Of a stretch of DNA of 64,000 nucleotides, positions 50,567-59,579 are shown in pieces. The stretch is taken from contig NZ_BSKJ01000012.1 in NCBI RefSeq assembly GCF_030159595.1, positions 62,001-126,000 of the forward strand, given 5' to 3'. The DNA is from Pseudomonas putida (GTDB lineage Bacteria; Pseudomonadota; Gammaproteobacteria; Pseudomonadales; Pseudomonadaceae). The position numbers and the translations under genes were made by a program. The notes beneath the pieces were generated by a model. That model worked only from the letters and a program-made list of their open reading frames with translations. It did no database searches and had not been told where the DNA came from. Numbering within the stretch: the stretch's first letter is position 1; every line of letters begins with the position of its first letter.

Positions 50567-51655
50567 TCAGCGCACGCCCGGCGAAACGATGATCTTCACG
50601 TTCTCCTCTTTGTTGTTCACCAGCTCCTCGAAGCCCAACTCGACGATCTGCTCCAGCCCGATCCGCCCGGTCACCAGCGGGCGAATATCCAGCCGACCAT
50701 CCGCAATGAAGGCAATCACATCGGCAAACTCGCCGTTGTACGCCAATGCCCCAAGCACCTGCTTCTCGGTGGATACCAGTTCGAAGAAGTTGAACTCGCT
50801 AGGCTCTTCAAAAATACCCACCAACACGCACTTGCCCGCCTTGCGGATAGTGTCGATGGCCAGCTTGGCCGTGTGCTTGTTGCCGATGCACTCAAAACTC
50901 ACATCCGCCCCCAGCCCGGCAGTCAGTGCGCGGATTTCGGCCAGCGCGTCGCACTGGCTGGGGTCCAGCACCACGCTGGCACCCACTTCTTTGGCCTTGG
51001 CTTTGCGCGCCGAGGACATTTCCAGGGCGATCACCTGCGCCGCGCCAGCCGCTTTGGCACACATGATGGTGCACAAGCCGATGGTGCCGGCGCCAACCAC
51101 CACAACGGTTTGCCCAAGCAGGCTGCCGGCCTTTTTCACCGCGTGCATACCCACCGCCAGCGGTTCGATCAGTGCCCCAGCCTCGGCAGGAAAGCCCTCA
51201 GGCAGCCGGTAAAGCAGATTGGCGGGCACGTTGACCAACTCGGCAAAGGCGCCATTGTTCATCAGGCCGGTGAAGGCCAGGCGCTCGCAGATGTTGTACA
51301 GACCGTGGGTGCAGTAGTAGCAGGTGCCGCAATGCTGGCAGGCATCCGCCGCCACCTGGTCTCCCACCGCGAAGCCTTCCACGCCTTCACCCAGCTTGGC
51401 GATCTGGCCGCAGAATTCGTGGCCGAGGATGCACTGGCCCTGAATACCGGTCAGCGGGTGTGGGGCCTCCACCGGAATGAACACAGGGCCTGCGACGTAT
51501 TCATGCAAATCGGAGCCGCAGATGCCGCACCAGTCCACCTTGATCTGTACCCAGCCGGGTGCAGGATCTCCCGGCAGGGGAACCTGTTCGACGCGAATAT
51601 CGTTGCGGCCATGCCAGACGGCTGCGCGCATGTGGGTGTGGCTCAGGTCATTCAT
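50567..51655 (-). CDS. 2,3-butanediol dehydrogenase (zinc-dependent MDR family)
   Basis: A 362-residue medium-chain dehydrogenase. Catalytic zinc ligands lie in CGICGSD and GHEFCG, structural zinc cysteines in DACQHCGTCYYCTHGLYNIC, and the NAD motif is VVGAGTIGLC. It fits (R,R)-butanediol dehydrogenases that interconvert 2,3-butanediol and acetoin. As the last gene of the aco operon, it would feed 2,3-butanediol into acetoin cleavage. The start at 51655 follows the acoC stop by 28 bases. Confidence 0.9.
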   Translation of the reverse strand: MNDLSHTHMRAAVWHGRNDIRVEQVPLPGDPAPGWVQIKVDWCGICGSDLHEYVAGPVFIPVEAPHPLTGIQGQCILGHEFCGQIAKLGEGVEGFAVGDQVAADACQHCGTCYYCTHGLYNICERLAFTGLMNNGAFAELVNVPANLLYRLPEGFPAEAGALIEPLAVGMHAVKKAGSLLGQTVVVVGAGTIGLCTIMCAKAAGAAQVIALEMSSARKAKAKEVGASVVLDPSQCDALAEIRALTAGLGADVSFECIGNKHTAKLAIDTIRKAGKCVLVGIFEEPSEFNFFELVSTEKQVLGALAYNGEFADVIAFIADGRLDIRPLVTGRIGLEQIVELGFEELVNNKEENVKIIVSPGVR

Positions 51656-51683
51656 AGTTGTTCTCCAGGCTCACGGAAAGGGC

Positions 51684-52790
51684 TTAGTGCTTGCGCAGGA
51701 ACGCGAGCAGTTGCTGATTGACCTGTTCGGCCGCCTCCATCTGCACCATGTGCCCGGCCTCCGGCAGCACCAGCACTTCGGCCTCCAGGCCCTCGGCATG
51801 GCTGGCCGGGATAATCGCGTCCTTGCCGCCCCACACCACCAGTGCCGGGTGTTGTCCCAGCACCCCACGCAGGTCGTGGCGCTGCCGGTCGCCGTCGGCG
51901 ATGGCCGATGCCAGCTGGCGCAAGGCGTCATCAACACCTTCCAGGCGTTTGAACTTGAGCATGTCCTCCAGCAGTTGCCGGGTTACCAGTGCCGGTTCGG
52001 CAAACAGCTGCACCATCTGGGGTTTAAGGGCATTGCGGTTAGCGGCGGCGACAAAGCCTTGCAGGTACTGCCCGTTGATCGCCGCGCCCAGGCCGGCACT
52101 GGCGATCAGGCTCAGGCTTGCCACCCGCTGTGGTGCCAGGCGCGCCACGTTCAGGCTGACTGCGCCACCCATGGAATGGCCGGCCAGGTGGGCCTTGGCG
52201 ATGTCCAGGTGGTCGAGCAGGGCGAGCACGGTTTCGCTCAACTCATCCAGGTCACCCCGTTGCAGGGCCTTGGCCGATTCGCCATGCCCCGGCAGGTCGA
52301 GGGCGATCACGCGGCGCTCGGCAGCCAGCGCCGGGTGGTTGAACAGCCAGTTGTTGAGGTCGCCACCAAAGCCATGTACCAGCACCAGCGGCGTGCCGCC
52401 TTCGCCCAGTTCGAACCAGCGCAGCAGGCGACCACCCACTTCCCCCTTCTGCGGGGCTGGCCCCTGAGCCTGATCGGTCCCCCCTTCGGCGACGAACTCG
52501 GCCTGGAAGCGCTGTACCACGGCATCGATCTCGGCTTCCTCGGCTTCGCCCTCCACCACCACGGCCAGCAGCGCGCCGACCGGCAGGGTTTCGTCCGGCT
52601 TGGCCACCTGGCGGCGCAGAACGCCACTGAACGGTGCTTCGACGCTGCTGCTGATCTTGTCGGTCTCGACGTCCAGCACCTCGTCGCCTTTGTTGATTTC
52701 GTCACCTTCCTGCTTGAGCCAGGTGTCCACCCGGCCCTCGGTCATCGACAGGCCCCACTTGGGCATGGTCAGGGTATGGATCTGGCTCAT
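51684..52790 (-). CDS. acoC: Acetoin dehydrogenase E2, dihydrolipoamide acetyltransferase
   Basis: A 368-residue E2 with an N-terminal lipoyl domain (1-78; lipoylated Lys45 in DVETDKISS) fused to an alpha/beta-hydrolase-like domain (about 125-365; nucleophile motif GHSMGG). This architecture is typical of AcoC in Pseudomonas and differs from the usual CAT-type acyltransferase domain. It transfers the acetyl group to CoA. It overlaps acoB by four bases (ATGA). No dedicated E3 gene (acoL) is in the operon, so the general lipoamide dehydrogenase must be used. Confidence 0.93.
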   Translation of the reverse strand: MSQIHTLTMPKWGLSMTEGRVDTWLKQEGDEINKGDEVLDVETDKISSSVEAPFSGVLRRQVAKPDETLPVGALLAVVVEGEAEEAEIDAVVQRFQAEFVAEGGTDQAQGPAPQKGEVGGRLLRWFELGEGGTPLVLVHGFGGDLNNWLFNHPALAAERRVIALDLPGHGESAKALQRGDLDELSETVLALLDHLDIAKAHLAGHSMGGAVSLNVARLAPQRVASLSLIASAGLGAAINGQYLQGFVAAANRNALKPQMVQLFAEPALVTRQLLEDMLKFKRLEGVDDALRQLASAIADGDRQRHDLRGVLGQHPALVVWGGKDAIIPASHAEGLEAEVLVLPEAGHMVQMEAAEQVNQQLLAFLRKH

Positions 52791-53809
52791 GCGGCACTCC
52801 TTGCAGCTTCGATCACCTTGCGCACAGCCGCTTCGATCTTCGCCGCGTCAGGGATGTACAGGTCTTCCAGGGCATCGGAAAACGGCACCGGCGTGTGCGG
52901 AGCGGTGACCATTTCGATCGGCCCCTTGAGTGCGCCGAAAGCCTTCTGCGCCACCAACGCACTGATGTCGGTGGCCATGGAGCAACGCGGGTTGGCTTCG
53001 TCGATCACCACCAGTCGGCCGGTTTTTTCCACGCTTTCCAGAATGCTGTCTTCATCCAGCGGGCTGGTGGTGCGCAAGTCCAGCACCTCGCAGTCGATTC
53101 CCTGGCGGGCCAGGTTGTTGGCGGCCTCCAGCGCCACATGCACCATGCGGCCATAGGTGACCAGGGTCACGTCATCGCCATCGCGCAGGAAGTTGGCCTC
53201 GCCAAACGGCACGGTGTACACCTCTTCCGGTACCTCGCCCTGCATGCTGTACAGCAGCTTGTGCTCGCAGAAGATCACCGGGTCGTTGTCGCGGATCGCC
53301 TGGATCAACAGGCCTTTGGCATCGTAGGGCGAGGAGGGGCAGACCACCTTCAGGCCTGGGATGTGCGTCCACAGCGAGGTGAGCATCTGCGAGTGCTGTG
53401 CCGCCGCACGCAGGCCAGCACCGTACATGGTGCGCATCACCAGCGGGGTGACCGCCTTGCCGCCGAACATGTAGCGGAATTTGGCAGCCTGGTTGAGGAT
53501 CTGGTCCAGGCAGCAGCCGGCGAAGTCGACGAACATCAGTTCGCACACCGGGCGCAGGCCTTGGGTAGCGGCACCGACGGCGGCGCCGACGTAGCCGATT
53601 TCCGAGAGCGGCGCATCGAGCACGCGGCCCGGGAACTGGTGGTACAGGCCTTTGGTCACGCCCAGCACGCCACCCCAGGCGTCATCCTCACCGGGGGCTC
53701 CGGCGCCGCCGGCCACGTCTTCGCCAATGATGAACACCGTGCTGTCGCGGCGCATTTCCTGGGCCAGGGCTTCGTTGATGGCCTGCTGGTAGCTGATCTT
53801 TCTTGCCAT
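52787..53809 (-). CDS. acoB: Acetoin dehydrogenase E1, beta subunit
   Basis: A 340-residue transketolase-like beta subunit. N-terminus ARKISYQQAINEALAQEMRRD, then VFIIGEDVAGGAGAPG, GFGQGAATQ-like block around GAAVGAATQGLRPVCELMFVDF, and EVLDLRTTSPLDEDSI in the C-domain. Together with AcoA it cleaves acetoin with thiamine diphosphate to acetaldehyde and a hydroxyethyl unit. The start at 53809 has GGAG seven bases upstream. It follows acoA by 33 bases. Confidence 0.94.
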   Translation of the reverse strand: MARKISYQQAINEALAQEMRRDSTVFIIGEDVAGGAGAPGEDDAWGGVLGVTKGLYHQFPGRVLDAPLSEIGYVGAAVGAATQGLRPVCELMFVDFAGCCLDQILNQAAKFRYMFGGKAVTPLVMRTMYGAGLRAAAQHSQMLTSLWTHIPGLKVVCPSSPYDAKGLLIQAIRDNDPVIFCEHKLLYSMQGEVPEEVYTVPFGEANFLRDGDDVTLVTYGRMVHVALEAANNLARQGIDCEVLDLRTTSPLDEDSILESVEKTGRLVVIDEANPRCSMATDISALVAQKAFGALKGPIEMVTAPHTPVPFSDALEDLYIPDAAKIEAAVRKVIEAARSAA

Positions 53810-53842
53810 GGTGATTCTCCTGTTGTTCTTGTAATCCGCGGC

Positions 53843-54820
53843 TCAGGGGTAGCTGACGTAGACGTCGGTGAGCAGGTCGGCGGGCTGTGGCTTGGGATCG
53901 GACTTGGCGCGGCGCACGGCGTCTTCGATCAGGTCCTCGATGCGCGCGTCAACGGCGTCCAGTTGCTCGGCAGTGAGCAGGCCGGCGCGGGTGGTCTTGT
54001 TGCGGAACTGCATCAGGCAGTCGCGGGTTTCACGCAGGTTCTTCACTTCATCCGGGGCGCGGTAGGTTTGCGCATCGCCTTCGAAGTGGCCGTAGTAGCG
54101 GCTGAGCTTGACCTCGACCAGCGACGGCCCTTGCCCTGCACGGGCGCGCTCGATAGCGGCCCCGGCCGCCTCGTACACGGCAAAGAAGTCGAAGCCGTCG
54201 ATGGTGACGCCCGGCATGCCGAAGCCGGCAGCGCGGTCGGCAATGTGGTCGCAGGCGACGGACCAGTTGGAGGCGGTGGCTTCGGCATAGCCGTTGTTTT
54301 CGGCCACGAAGATGCACGGCAGGTTCATGATCGATGCCATGTTCATGGCTTCGAACACGGCGCCTTCGTTGGAAGCACCATCGCCGAAGAAGGCCACCGA
54401 CACGTCATCACGGCCCTTGAGTTTGGCCGCCAATGCTGCCCCGGCCACCAGTGGTGCACCGGCGCCGACGATGCCGTTGGCACCGAGCATGCCTTTCTCC
54501 AGGTCGGCAATGTGCATCGAGCCGCCCTTGCCGCCGCACACGCCGGTCTTCTTGCCGTAGATCTCGGCCATCATGCCGTACACATCCACGCCCTTGGCGA
54601 TGCAGTGGCCATGGCCGCGGTGGGTCGAGGCAATGCAGTCACTGTCGCGCAGGTGGGCCATGACCCCGGCGGCGGAGGCTTCTTCGCCGGCATACAGGTG
54701 GACGAAGCCGGGGATCTCGCCGGTGGCGAACTCCACATGCAGGCGTTCTTCGAAGGCGCGGATAGTGCGCATTACTTCATAGGCATGCAGCAGTTGTTCG
54801 GTACTGAGTTGATTGGACAT
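53843..54820 (-). CDS. acoA: Acetoin dehydrogenase E1, alpha subunit
   Basis: A 325-residue E1 alpha. The thiamine diphosphate motif is visible from FFGDGASNEGAVFEAMNMASIMNLPCIFVAENNGYAEAT (about 157-195), and the GGKGGSMHIAD block (about 106) is typical. The start at 54820 is set by CTGGAG upstream; longer forms run into acoX. It forms the heterotetramer with AcoB. It lies between acoX and acoB in the usual P. putida order acoXABC-adh. Confidence 0.95.
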   Translation of the reverse strand: MSNQLSTEQLLHAYEVMRTIRAFEERLHVEFATGEIPGFVHLYAGEEASAAGVMAHLRDSDCIASTHRGHGHCIAKGVDVYGMMAEIYGKKTGVCGGKGGSMHIADLEKGMLGANGIVGAGAPLVAGAALAAKLKGRDDVSVAFFGDGASNEGAVFEAMNMASIMNLPCIFVAENNGYAEATASNWSVACDHIADRAAGFGMPGVTIDGFDFFAVYEAAGAAIERARAGQGPSLVEVKLSRYYGHFEGDAQTYRAPDEVKNLRETRDCLMQFRNKTTRAGLLTAEQLDAVDARIEDLIEDAVRRAKSDPKPQPADLLTDVYVSYP

Positions 54821-54842
54821 CTTGTTGTTCTCCAGGGTTGTC

Positions 54843-55898
54843 TCAACGCGGGTTTGCAGGGTGCAGCCGGTGGCCGCGCGGGACGGCCAGCAGGTGATGG
54901 CGGGCGGCATGCGCCAGTACGGCCTCGACATCCACGCTCAAGGGGCCTTGGTGGTCGAGGGTGATGGTGGGTGTGTCGTGCTCGGCAAACTCGATCTCGC
55001 GTTCGCCGTCCAGGGCCAGGGTGCCGCTGGCCAGGCTCAGGCGATGAGCGACGCCGGGGGTGAGCGGGCCGCTGGCGGTAATGCCGCAGCCTTGCAGCAG
55101 GCCGGGCGCCAGTGGTGCCAACAGCGCCTGCTCGGCGCCGGGGTTCAGGCGTACCCAGGCGCCATGCGGGTCCTGGCGCGACACTGGGTGCCACAGGCCA
55201 CACAGGGCTGAAAGGCCAATGGCATGGGGTTCGGCGAAACAGGCGAAGACTTCACACAGGTCTTCGCTGCGGCTGAGTGCACGGGCACCGATAAAGCGCT
55301 GAGGTGAGACCGCCACCTCCACCAAGGCCCATTCGGCAAGCTGTTGTTCTGGCACCTTCACCAGCAGGCGCTTGTTGCGGCGCAGGCCGATACTGGCGGG
55401 TACACGACCGCTGGCGAGCAGGCCACCCGCCAGGCCCGCGCTAGTGGCCTCGCGCAATTCGGGGAAGGCATTGTTGGTGCCGGTGGACAAGGTCAGCAGT
55501 GGCACATCACCGGCCTCGGCCGCGACTGCCTTGTGGGTGCCGTCGCCACCCAGCACAGCGATCATCGCCACACCGCGCTCGACCATGTGTTGGGTGGCCA
55601 GGCGGGTGTCGGCCACGGTCTGGGTCAGCGGCAGGTCGAGTACTTCGATGGCCGGCCAGTGCTGGTCGGCGGCGACCGGGCCCTGGCTGGCCTTGAGCAC
55701 GGCGGCGGCGATGCCGGTCATGTCGCTGGGTAGCAGCACCTGGCCGATACCGGTGGCACCGAAGGCCGCCAGCAGGCGCTGGATCGCCGAGGCCTTGTCG
55801 GTGCTCGAATGGAGCCCGGCATTGGCGGTCAGGCGGCGCAGGTCGCGGCCAGAGGCAGGGTTGGCAATGATCCCGACAATCGGGGCGGGTAGCGGCAT
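54843..55898 (-). CDS. acoX: AcoX, ATP-NAD kinase-like protein of the acetoin operon
   Basis: A 351-residue protein of the ATP-NAD/AcoX kinase group. It has IVGIIANPASGRDLRRLT at the N-terminus and the NAD-kinase motif VLGGDGTHKAV (about 105). It is always found first in aco operons of this type, but its precise role in acetoin use is not established. The start at 55898 follows a GAGGTG site; a TTG nine codons earlier lies within the promoter region and is unlikely. A near-perfect sigma-54 promoter is 33 bases upstream. Confidence 0.9.
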   Translation of the reverse strand: MPLPAPIVGIIANPASGRDLRRLTANAGLHSSTDKASAIQRLLAAFGATGIGQVLLPSDMTGIAAAVLKASQGPVAADQHWPAIEVLDLPLTQTVADTRLATQHMVERGVAMIAVLGGDGTHKAVAAEAGDVPLLTLSTGTNNAFPELREATSAGLAGGLLASGRVPASIGLRRNKRLLVKVPEQQLAEWALVEVAVSPQRFIGARALSRSEDLCEVFACFAEPHAIGLSALCGLWHPVSRQDPHGAWVRLNPGAEQALLAPLAPGLLQGCGITASGPLTPGVAHRLSLASGTLALDGEREIEFAEHDTPTITLDHQGPLSVDVEAVLAHAARHHLLAVPRGHRLHPANPR

Positions 55899-55931
55899 GG
55901 CGCACCTCGTGTTTTTGTTTGCCAAGGCAGG

Positions 55932-55948
55932 AGCAAGTGGGGTGCCAG
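55932..55948 (-). promoter_or_regulatory. Sigma-54 (-24/-12) promoter of the aco operon
   Basis: CTGGCACCCCACTTGCT on the minus strand matches the sigma-54 consensus at all but two defined positions, with GG and GC separated by ten bases. It is 33 bases before acoX and downstream of the palindromic sites likely bound by AcoR. Confidence 0.88.
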
Positions 55949-56023
55949 CTTTCTTGAGAGTGGCTGAAAAGGCTTTTGCAGAGCGGCTGCTGCGTTATAG
56001 GGCAAACGCGAAGGCGCGTGCTG

Positions 56024-56084
56024 GCGAGACGCCGGGTGCCAGCGCTGGGTTGGCGCGGGCGAGACGCTGAGACGCTGCGTCTCA
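56024..56084. promoter_or_regulatory. Likely AcoR binding sites (UAS)
   Basis: TGAGACGC-T-GCGTCTCA (56068-56084) is a perfect 17-base palindrome. The half-site GAGACGC also occurs at 56061-56067 in direct orientation and at 56026-56032. They lie about 80-150 bases upstream of the -24 element and just before acoR, a usual enhancer position. Confidence 0.6.
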
Positions 56085-56181
56085 AGCCAGCCGGTAATCA
56101 CGCAGTGCTTGTCGGGGCATGCATGGAAGCGCTTAATGGCGGGACAACGATAAAAACAGCAACGAGAACCGGAGGGCCTGA

Positions 56182-58035
56182 ATGCTTGCCGCGAACTCCC
56201 GAGCCCATGTCGACTGCGTCAGCCGGGTGCTGAAGAATGCCGACCGCCTGCCACAGGCGCCGGTGCCACCGCTGATCCTCGATTCATGGCGCCGTTCCAT
56301 GGAGCTGTACCGCCTCGACCCCGGCTCCCAGCAGGGGCCACGCATCCTTTCCCAAAGCCTGCTCAACGAGTGCCGCGAACGCGCCGAGCTGTTCCTGCGC
56401 ATTGCCAGCGATGCCGTGGCACGCCTGCACGAACGTGTGCGCGGTGCCGACTACTGCGTGCTGCTTACCGATGCCCAGGGGCGCACCATCGATTACCGGG
56501 TTGAGTCGGCCATTCGCAACGACTGCCGCAAGGCCGGGCTGTACCTGGGTACCTGCTGGTCGGAGGGCGAAGAGGGCACCTGCGGTGTGGCGGCGGTGCT
56601 GACCAGCAAGGCCCCGGTCACGGTGCACAAGCGCGATCACTTTCGCGCTGCGTTCATTGGCCTGACCTGCACGGCGGCGCCGGTATTCGACCCGCAGGGC
56701 GAGTTGCTGGGTGTTGTGGATGTGTCGGCCTTGCAGTCACCAGACGACCGCCGTAGCCAGCATCTGATCCGCCAATTGGTGGAACAGACCGCCCGCGAGA
56801 TCGAAAACGCCTTCTTCATGCACAGTGCCCAGGGCCACTGGGTGATGCGCGCCCATGGCACGCCGGGTTATGTGGAAAGCCAGCCCGACTACCTGCTGGC
56901 GTGGGATGCCAATGGCCGATTGCAAGCCATCAACAGCCTGGCGCGGCAACGGTTGGTGGAGCGCTTGGGGCGCTTGCCCGAGCATATAGGCGAGCTGTTC
57001 GACATCGACCAGCTACGTCGGGTGAGCGCGTCGTCGGCTCAGCGCCTGCCGGGTCTTGGGGGGCTGTATGGCCGGGTCAGCGCGCCGCAGCTTCGCCAGC
57101 GCGTGCAGCCCCTGCATCAGCCCCAGGACGCTCGCATAGAGCAGCATCTGCGGTTGGCCACGCGGGTCAAGGACTGCAACCTGGCGGTGCTGGTGCAGGG
57201 TGAGACAGGGGCGGGTAAGGAAGTGTTCGCCCGCCAGTTGCACGAGCAGAGCCAACGCCGCGACGGTCCGTTTGTCACACTGAATTGCGCGGCTATCCCG
57301 GAAAGCCTGATCGAGAGCGAATTGTTCGGCTATGTGGCTGGGGCCTTCACTGGGGCTTCTAGCAAAGGCATGCAAGGGCTGTTGCAGCAGGCCGATGGCG
57401 GTACGCTGTTCCTCGATGAGATCGGCGACATGCCGTTGAACTTGCAAACCCGCCTGCTGCGGGTGCTGGCCGAAGGCGAAGTGGCGCCGCTGGGTGCGGC
57501 ACGGCGCGAGCGGGTGAACATCCAGGTGATCTGCGCAACCCACCGCGACCTGGCGTCGATGGTGGCGGACGGGCGTTTTCGCGAGGACTTGTACTTTCGC
57601 CTGGCCAATGCCCGGTTCGAGTTGCCACCCCTGCGTGAGCGCGAGGATCGACTGGGGCTGATTCACCAGCTGTTGGCTGAGGAAGCTGAAGCCTGTGCGG
57701 TCGAGGTGGTGTTGGCGGATGATGCGCTGCAAGCATTGCTGGTTCACCGCTGGCCGGGGAATTTGCGTCAGCTGCGGCAGGTGTTGCGCTATGCCTGCGC
57801 GGTGAGTGAAGGCGGGCAGGTGCGCTTGCAGGACTTGCCCCAAGAGGTGCGCGGTGAGGCGGTAGTTTCGGCTGAAAGCGGCGTGTCCTGCCCGGCCCGG
57901 CAGTTGCTGCTGGATGCATTGATCCGCCATCGCTGGAAGCCGGCCGATGCGGCGCGGGCGTTGGGAATATCGCGAGCGACACTGTATCGACGGGTGCATG
58001 AACATCGCATCGAGATGCCGCGGATGAAGGGGTAG
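56182..58035 (+). CDS. acoR: Sigma-54-dependent transcriptional activator AcoR
   Basis: A 617-residue activator. N-terminal GAF sensor domain (about 55-200), central AAA+ domain (about 305-530) with Walker A GETGAGKE, sigma-54 loop GAFTGA and Walker B LFLDEIGDM, and C-terminal Fis-type HTH (WKPADAARALGISRATLYRRVHEHRI). AcoR proteins respond to acetoin or a related signal and activate the aco operon with sigma-54. The gene is divergent from acoX and separated by the palindromic sites. It has the same plan as the activator at 43510 but lacks the REP insert and has a standard GAFTGA. Confidence 0.93.
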   Translation: MLAANSRAHVDCVSRVLKNADRLPQAPVPPLILDSWRRSMELYRLDPGSQQGPRILSQSLLNECRERAELFLRIASDAVARLHERVRGADYCVLLTDAQGRTIDYRVESAIRNDCRKAGLYLGTCWSEGEEGTCGVAAVLTSKAPVTVHKRDHFRAAFIGLTCTAAPVFDPQGELLGVVDVSALQSPDDRRSQHLIRQLVEQTAREIENAFFMHSAQGHWVMRAHGTPGYVESQPDYLLAWDANGRLQAINSLARQRLVERLGRLPEHIGELFDIDQLRRVSASSAQRLPGLGGLYGRVSAPQLRQRVQPLHQPQDARIEQHLRLATRVKDCNLAVLVQGETGAGKEVFARQLHEQSQRRDGPFVTLNCAAIPESLIESELFGYVAGAFTGASSKGMQGLLQQADGGTLFLDEIGDMPLNLQTRLLRVLAEGEVAPLGAARRERVNIQVICATHRDLASMVADGRFREDLYFRLANARFELPPLREREDRLGLIHQLLAEEAEACAVEVVLADDALQALLVHRWPGNLRQLRQVLRYACAVSEGGQVRLQDLPQEVRGEAVVSAESGVSCPARQLLLDALIRHRWKPADAARALGISRATLYRRVHEHRIEMPRMKG

Positions 58036-58042
58036 GGCCTTG

Positions 58043-58059
58043 GGGCTGCTTTGCAGCCC
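58043..58059 (+). terminator. Hairpin after acoR
   Basis: GGGCTGC-TTT-GCAGCCC, seven bases after the acoR stop; no T-run. It is followed directly by a REP pair. Confidence 0.5.
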
Positions 58060-58141
58060 ATCGCCGGCAAGCCAGCTCCCACCTCGACCGCGTCGATTGC
58101 AAGCCGTGCGCTATCTCTGTGGGAGCTGGCTTGCCGGCGAT
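58060..58141. repeat. Inverted REP pair after acoR
   Basis: A 23-base arm ATCGCCGGCAAGCCAGCTCC plus CAC (58060-58082) and its perfect inverted copy at 58119-58141 flank a 36-base spacer. It belongs to the same family as the pair inside the ethanolamine activator gene. Confidence 0.94.
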
Positions 58142-58162
58142 GAGGCCCTGACAGGCAATAAA

Positions 58163-58185
58163 AACCCCGGAACATGTCCGGGGTT
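58163..58185 (-). terminator. accC terminator
   Basis: On the minus strand AACCCCGGA-CATGT-TCCGGGGTT is followed by TTTATTG (four T in the run), 21 bases after the accC stop. It is a clear intrinsic terminator for the accBC unit. Confidence 0.88.
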
Positions 58186-58206
58186 CTGGTACATCACACT
58201 ACGCGA

Positions 58207-59562
58207 TCACTGCTCGTTGGCCAGCTTGTGTTCGAGGTAATGAATGTTGACGCCGCCTTTGCAGAAACCTTCATCACGCACCAGGTCGCGGTGCAGCGGG
58301 ATGTTGGTCTTGATACCGTCGACGACGATCTCGTCCAGGGCATTGCGCATGCGCGCCATGGCTTCGTCGCGGTCCTTGCCATAGGTAATCAGCTTGCCGA
58401 TCAGCGAGTCGTAGTTCGGCGGAACCGAGTAACCGCTGTACAGGTGCGAATCGACACGTACGCCGTTACCGCCCGGGGCGTGGAAGTGCTTCACCTTGCC
58501 TGGGCTCGGGATGAACTTCTTCGGGTCTTCGGCGTTGATACGGCATTCCAGCGAGTGGCCACGAATCACCACGTCTTCCTGGCGGAACGACAGCTTGTTG
58601 CCAGCGGCGATGCTCAGCATCTCCTTGACGATGTCGATACCGGTAACCATCTCGGACACCGGGTGCTCAACCTGCACGCGGGTGTTCATCTCGATGAAGT
58701 AGAAGCGGCCGTTTTCGTACAGGAACTCGAAAGTACCCGCACCACGGTAGCCGATCTCGATGCACGCATCGACGCAGCGCTTGAACACTTCCTGACGGGC
58801 TTTCTCGTCGATGCCCGGGGCTGGTGCTTCTTCCAGTACCTTCTGGTGACGGCGCTGCAGCGAGCAGTCACGGTCACCCAGGTGGATGGCGTTGCCCTGG
58901 CCGTCGGACAGTACCTGCACTTCCACATGGCGTGGGTTGGTCAGGAACTTCTCGAGGTAGACCATCGGGTTGCCGAAGGCAGCACCGGCTTCGGTACGGG
59001 TGAGCTTGGCCGAGGAAATCAGGTCCTCTTCCTTGTGCACCACGCGCATGCCGCGACCACCACCGCCACCGGCGGCCTTGATGATCACCGGGTAGCCGAC
59101 GTCACGGGCAATCGCCAAGGCGACTTCTTCGTCTTCCGGCAGTGGGCCATCGGAGCCCGGCACGGTCGGTACGCCCGACTTGATCATCGCGTCCTTGGCC
59201 GAAACCTTATCGCCCATCAGGCGAATGGTGTCGGCTTTCGGGCCGATGAAGGCAAAACCGGACTTTTCCACCTGCTCGGCGAAGTCGGCGTTTTCCGCGA
59301 GGAAGCCGTAGCCTGGGTGAATGGCGGTAGCGCCTGTCACTTCAGCCGCGGCGATGATCGCCGGGATGTGCAGGTACGAATCTTTGGACGAAGCAGGACC
59401 AATGCAGACCGACTCGTCTGCCAGGCCCAGGTGCATCAGTTCGCGGTCGGCCGTGGAGTGCACGGCGACGGTCTTGATGCCCAGCTCTTTGCAGGCACGC
59501 AGGATCCGCAGGGCAATTTCCCCGCGGTTGGCGATCAGGACTTTTTCCAGCTTCCCAGACAT
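58207..59562 (-). CDS. accC: Acetyl-CoA carboxylase, biotin carboxylase subunit
   Basis: A 451-residue biotin carboxylase. It begins MSGKLEKVLIANRGEIALRILRA, has the ATP-grasp glycine loop IIKAAGGGGGRGMRVV (about 157-172), RDCSLQRRHQKVLEEAPAP, and EMNTRVQVEHPVSEMVTG with catalytic residues. It carboxylates biotin on AccB in the first step of fatty acid synthesis. The start at 59562 has GGAG eight bases upstream. It follows accB after 17 bases, in the usual accB-accC order. Confidence 0.97.
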   Translation of the reverse strand: MSGKLEKVLIANRGEIALRILRACKELGIKTVAVHSTADRELMHLGLADESVCIGPASSKDSYLHIPAIIAAAEVTGATAIHPGYGFLAENADFAEQVEKSGFAFIGPKADTIRLMGDKVSAKDAMIKSGVPTVPGSDGPLPEDEEVALAIARDVGYPVIIKAAGGGGGRGMRVVHKEEDLISSAKLTRTEAGAAFGNPMVYLEKFLTNPRHVEVQVLSDGQGNAIHLGDRDCSLQRRHQKVLEEAPAPGIDEKARQEVFKRCVDACIEIGYRGAGTFEFLYENGRFYFIEMNTRVQVEHPVSEMVTGIDIVKEMLSIAAGNKLSFRQEDVVIRGHSLECRINAEDPKKFIPSPGKVKHFHAPGGNGVRVDSHLYSGYSVPPNYDSLIGKLITYGKDRDEAMARMRNALDEIVVDGIKTNIPLHRDLVRDEGFCKGGVNIHYLEHKLANEQ

Positions 59563-59579
59563 CGTTGGCTCTCCGCGAA

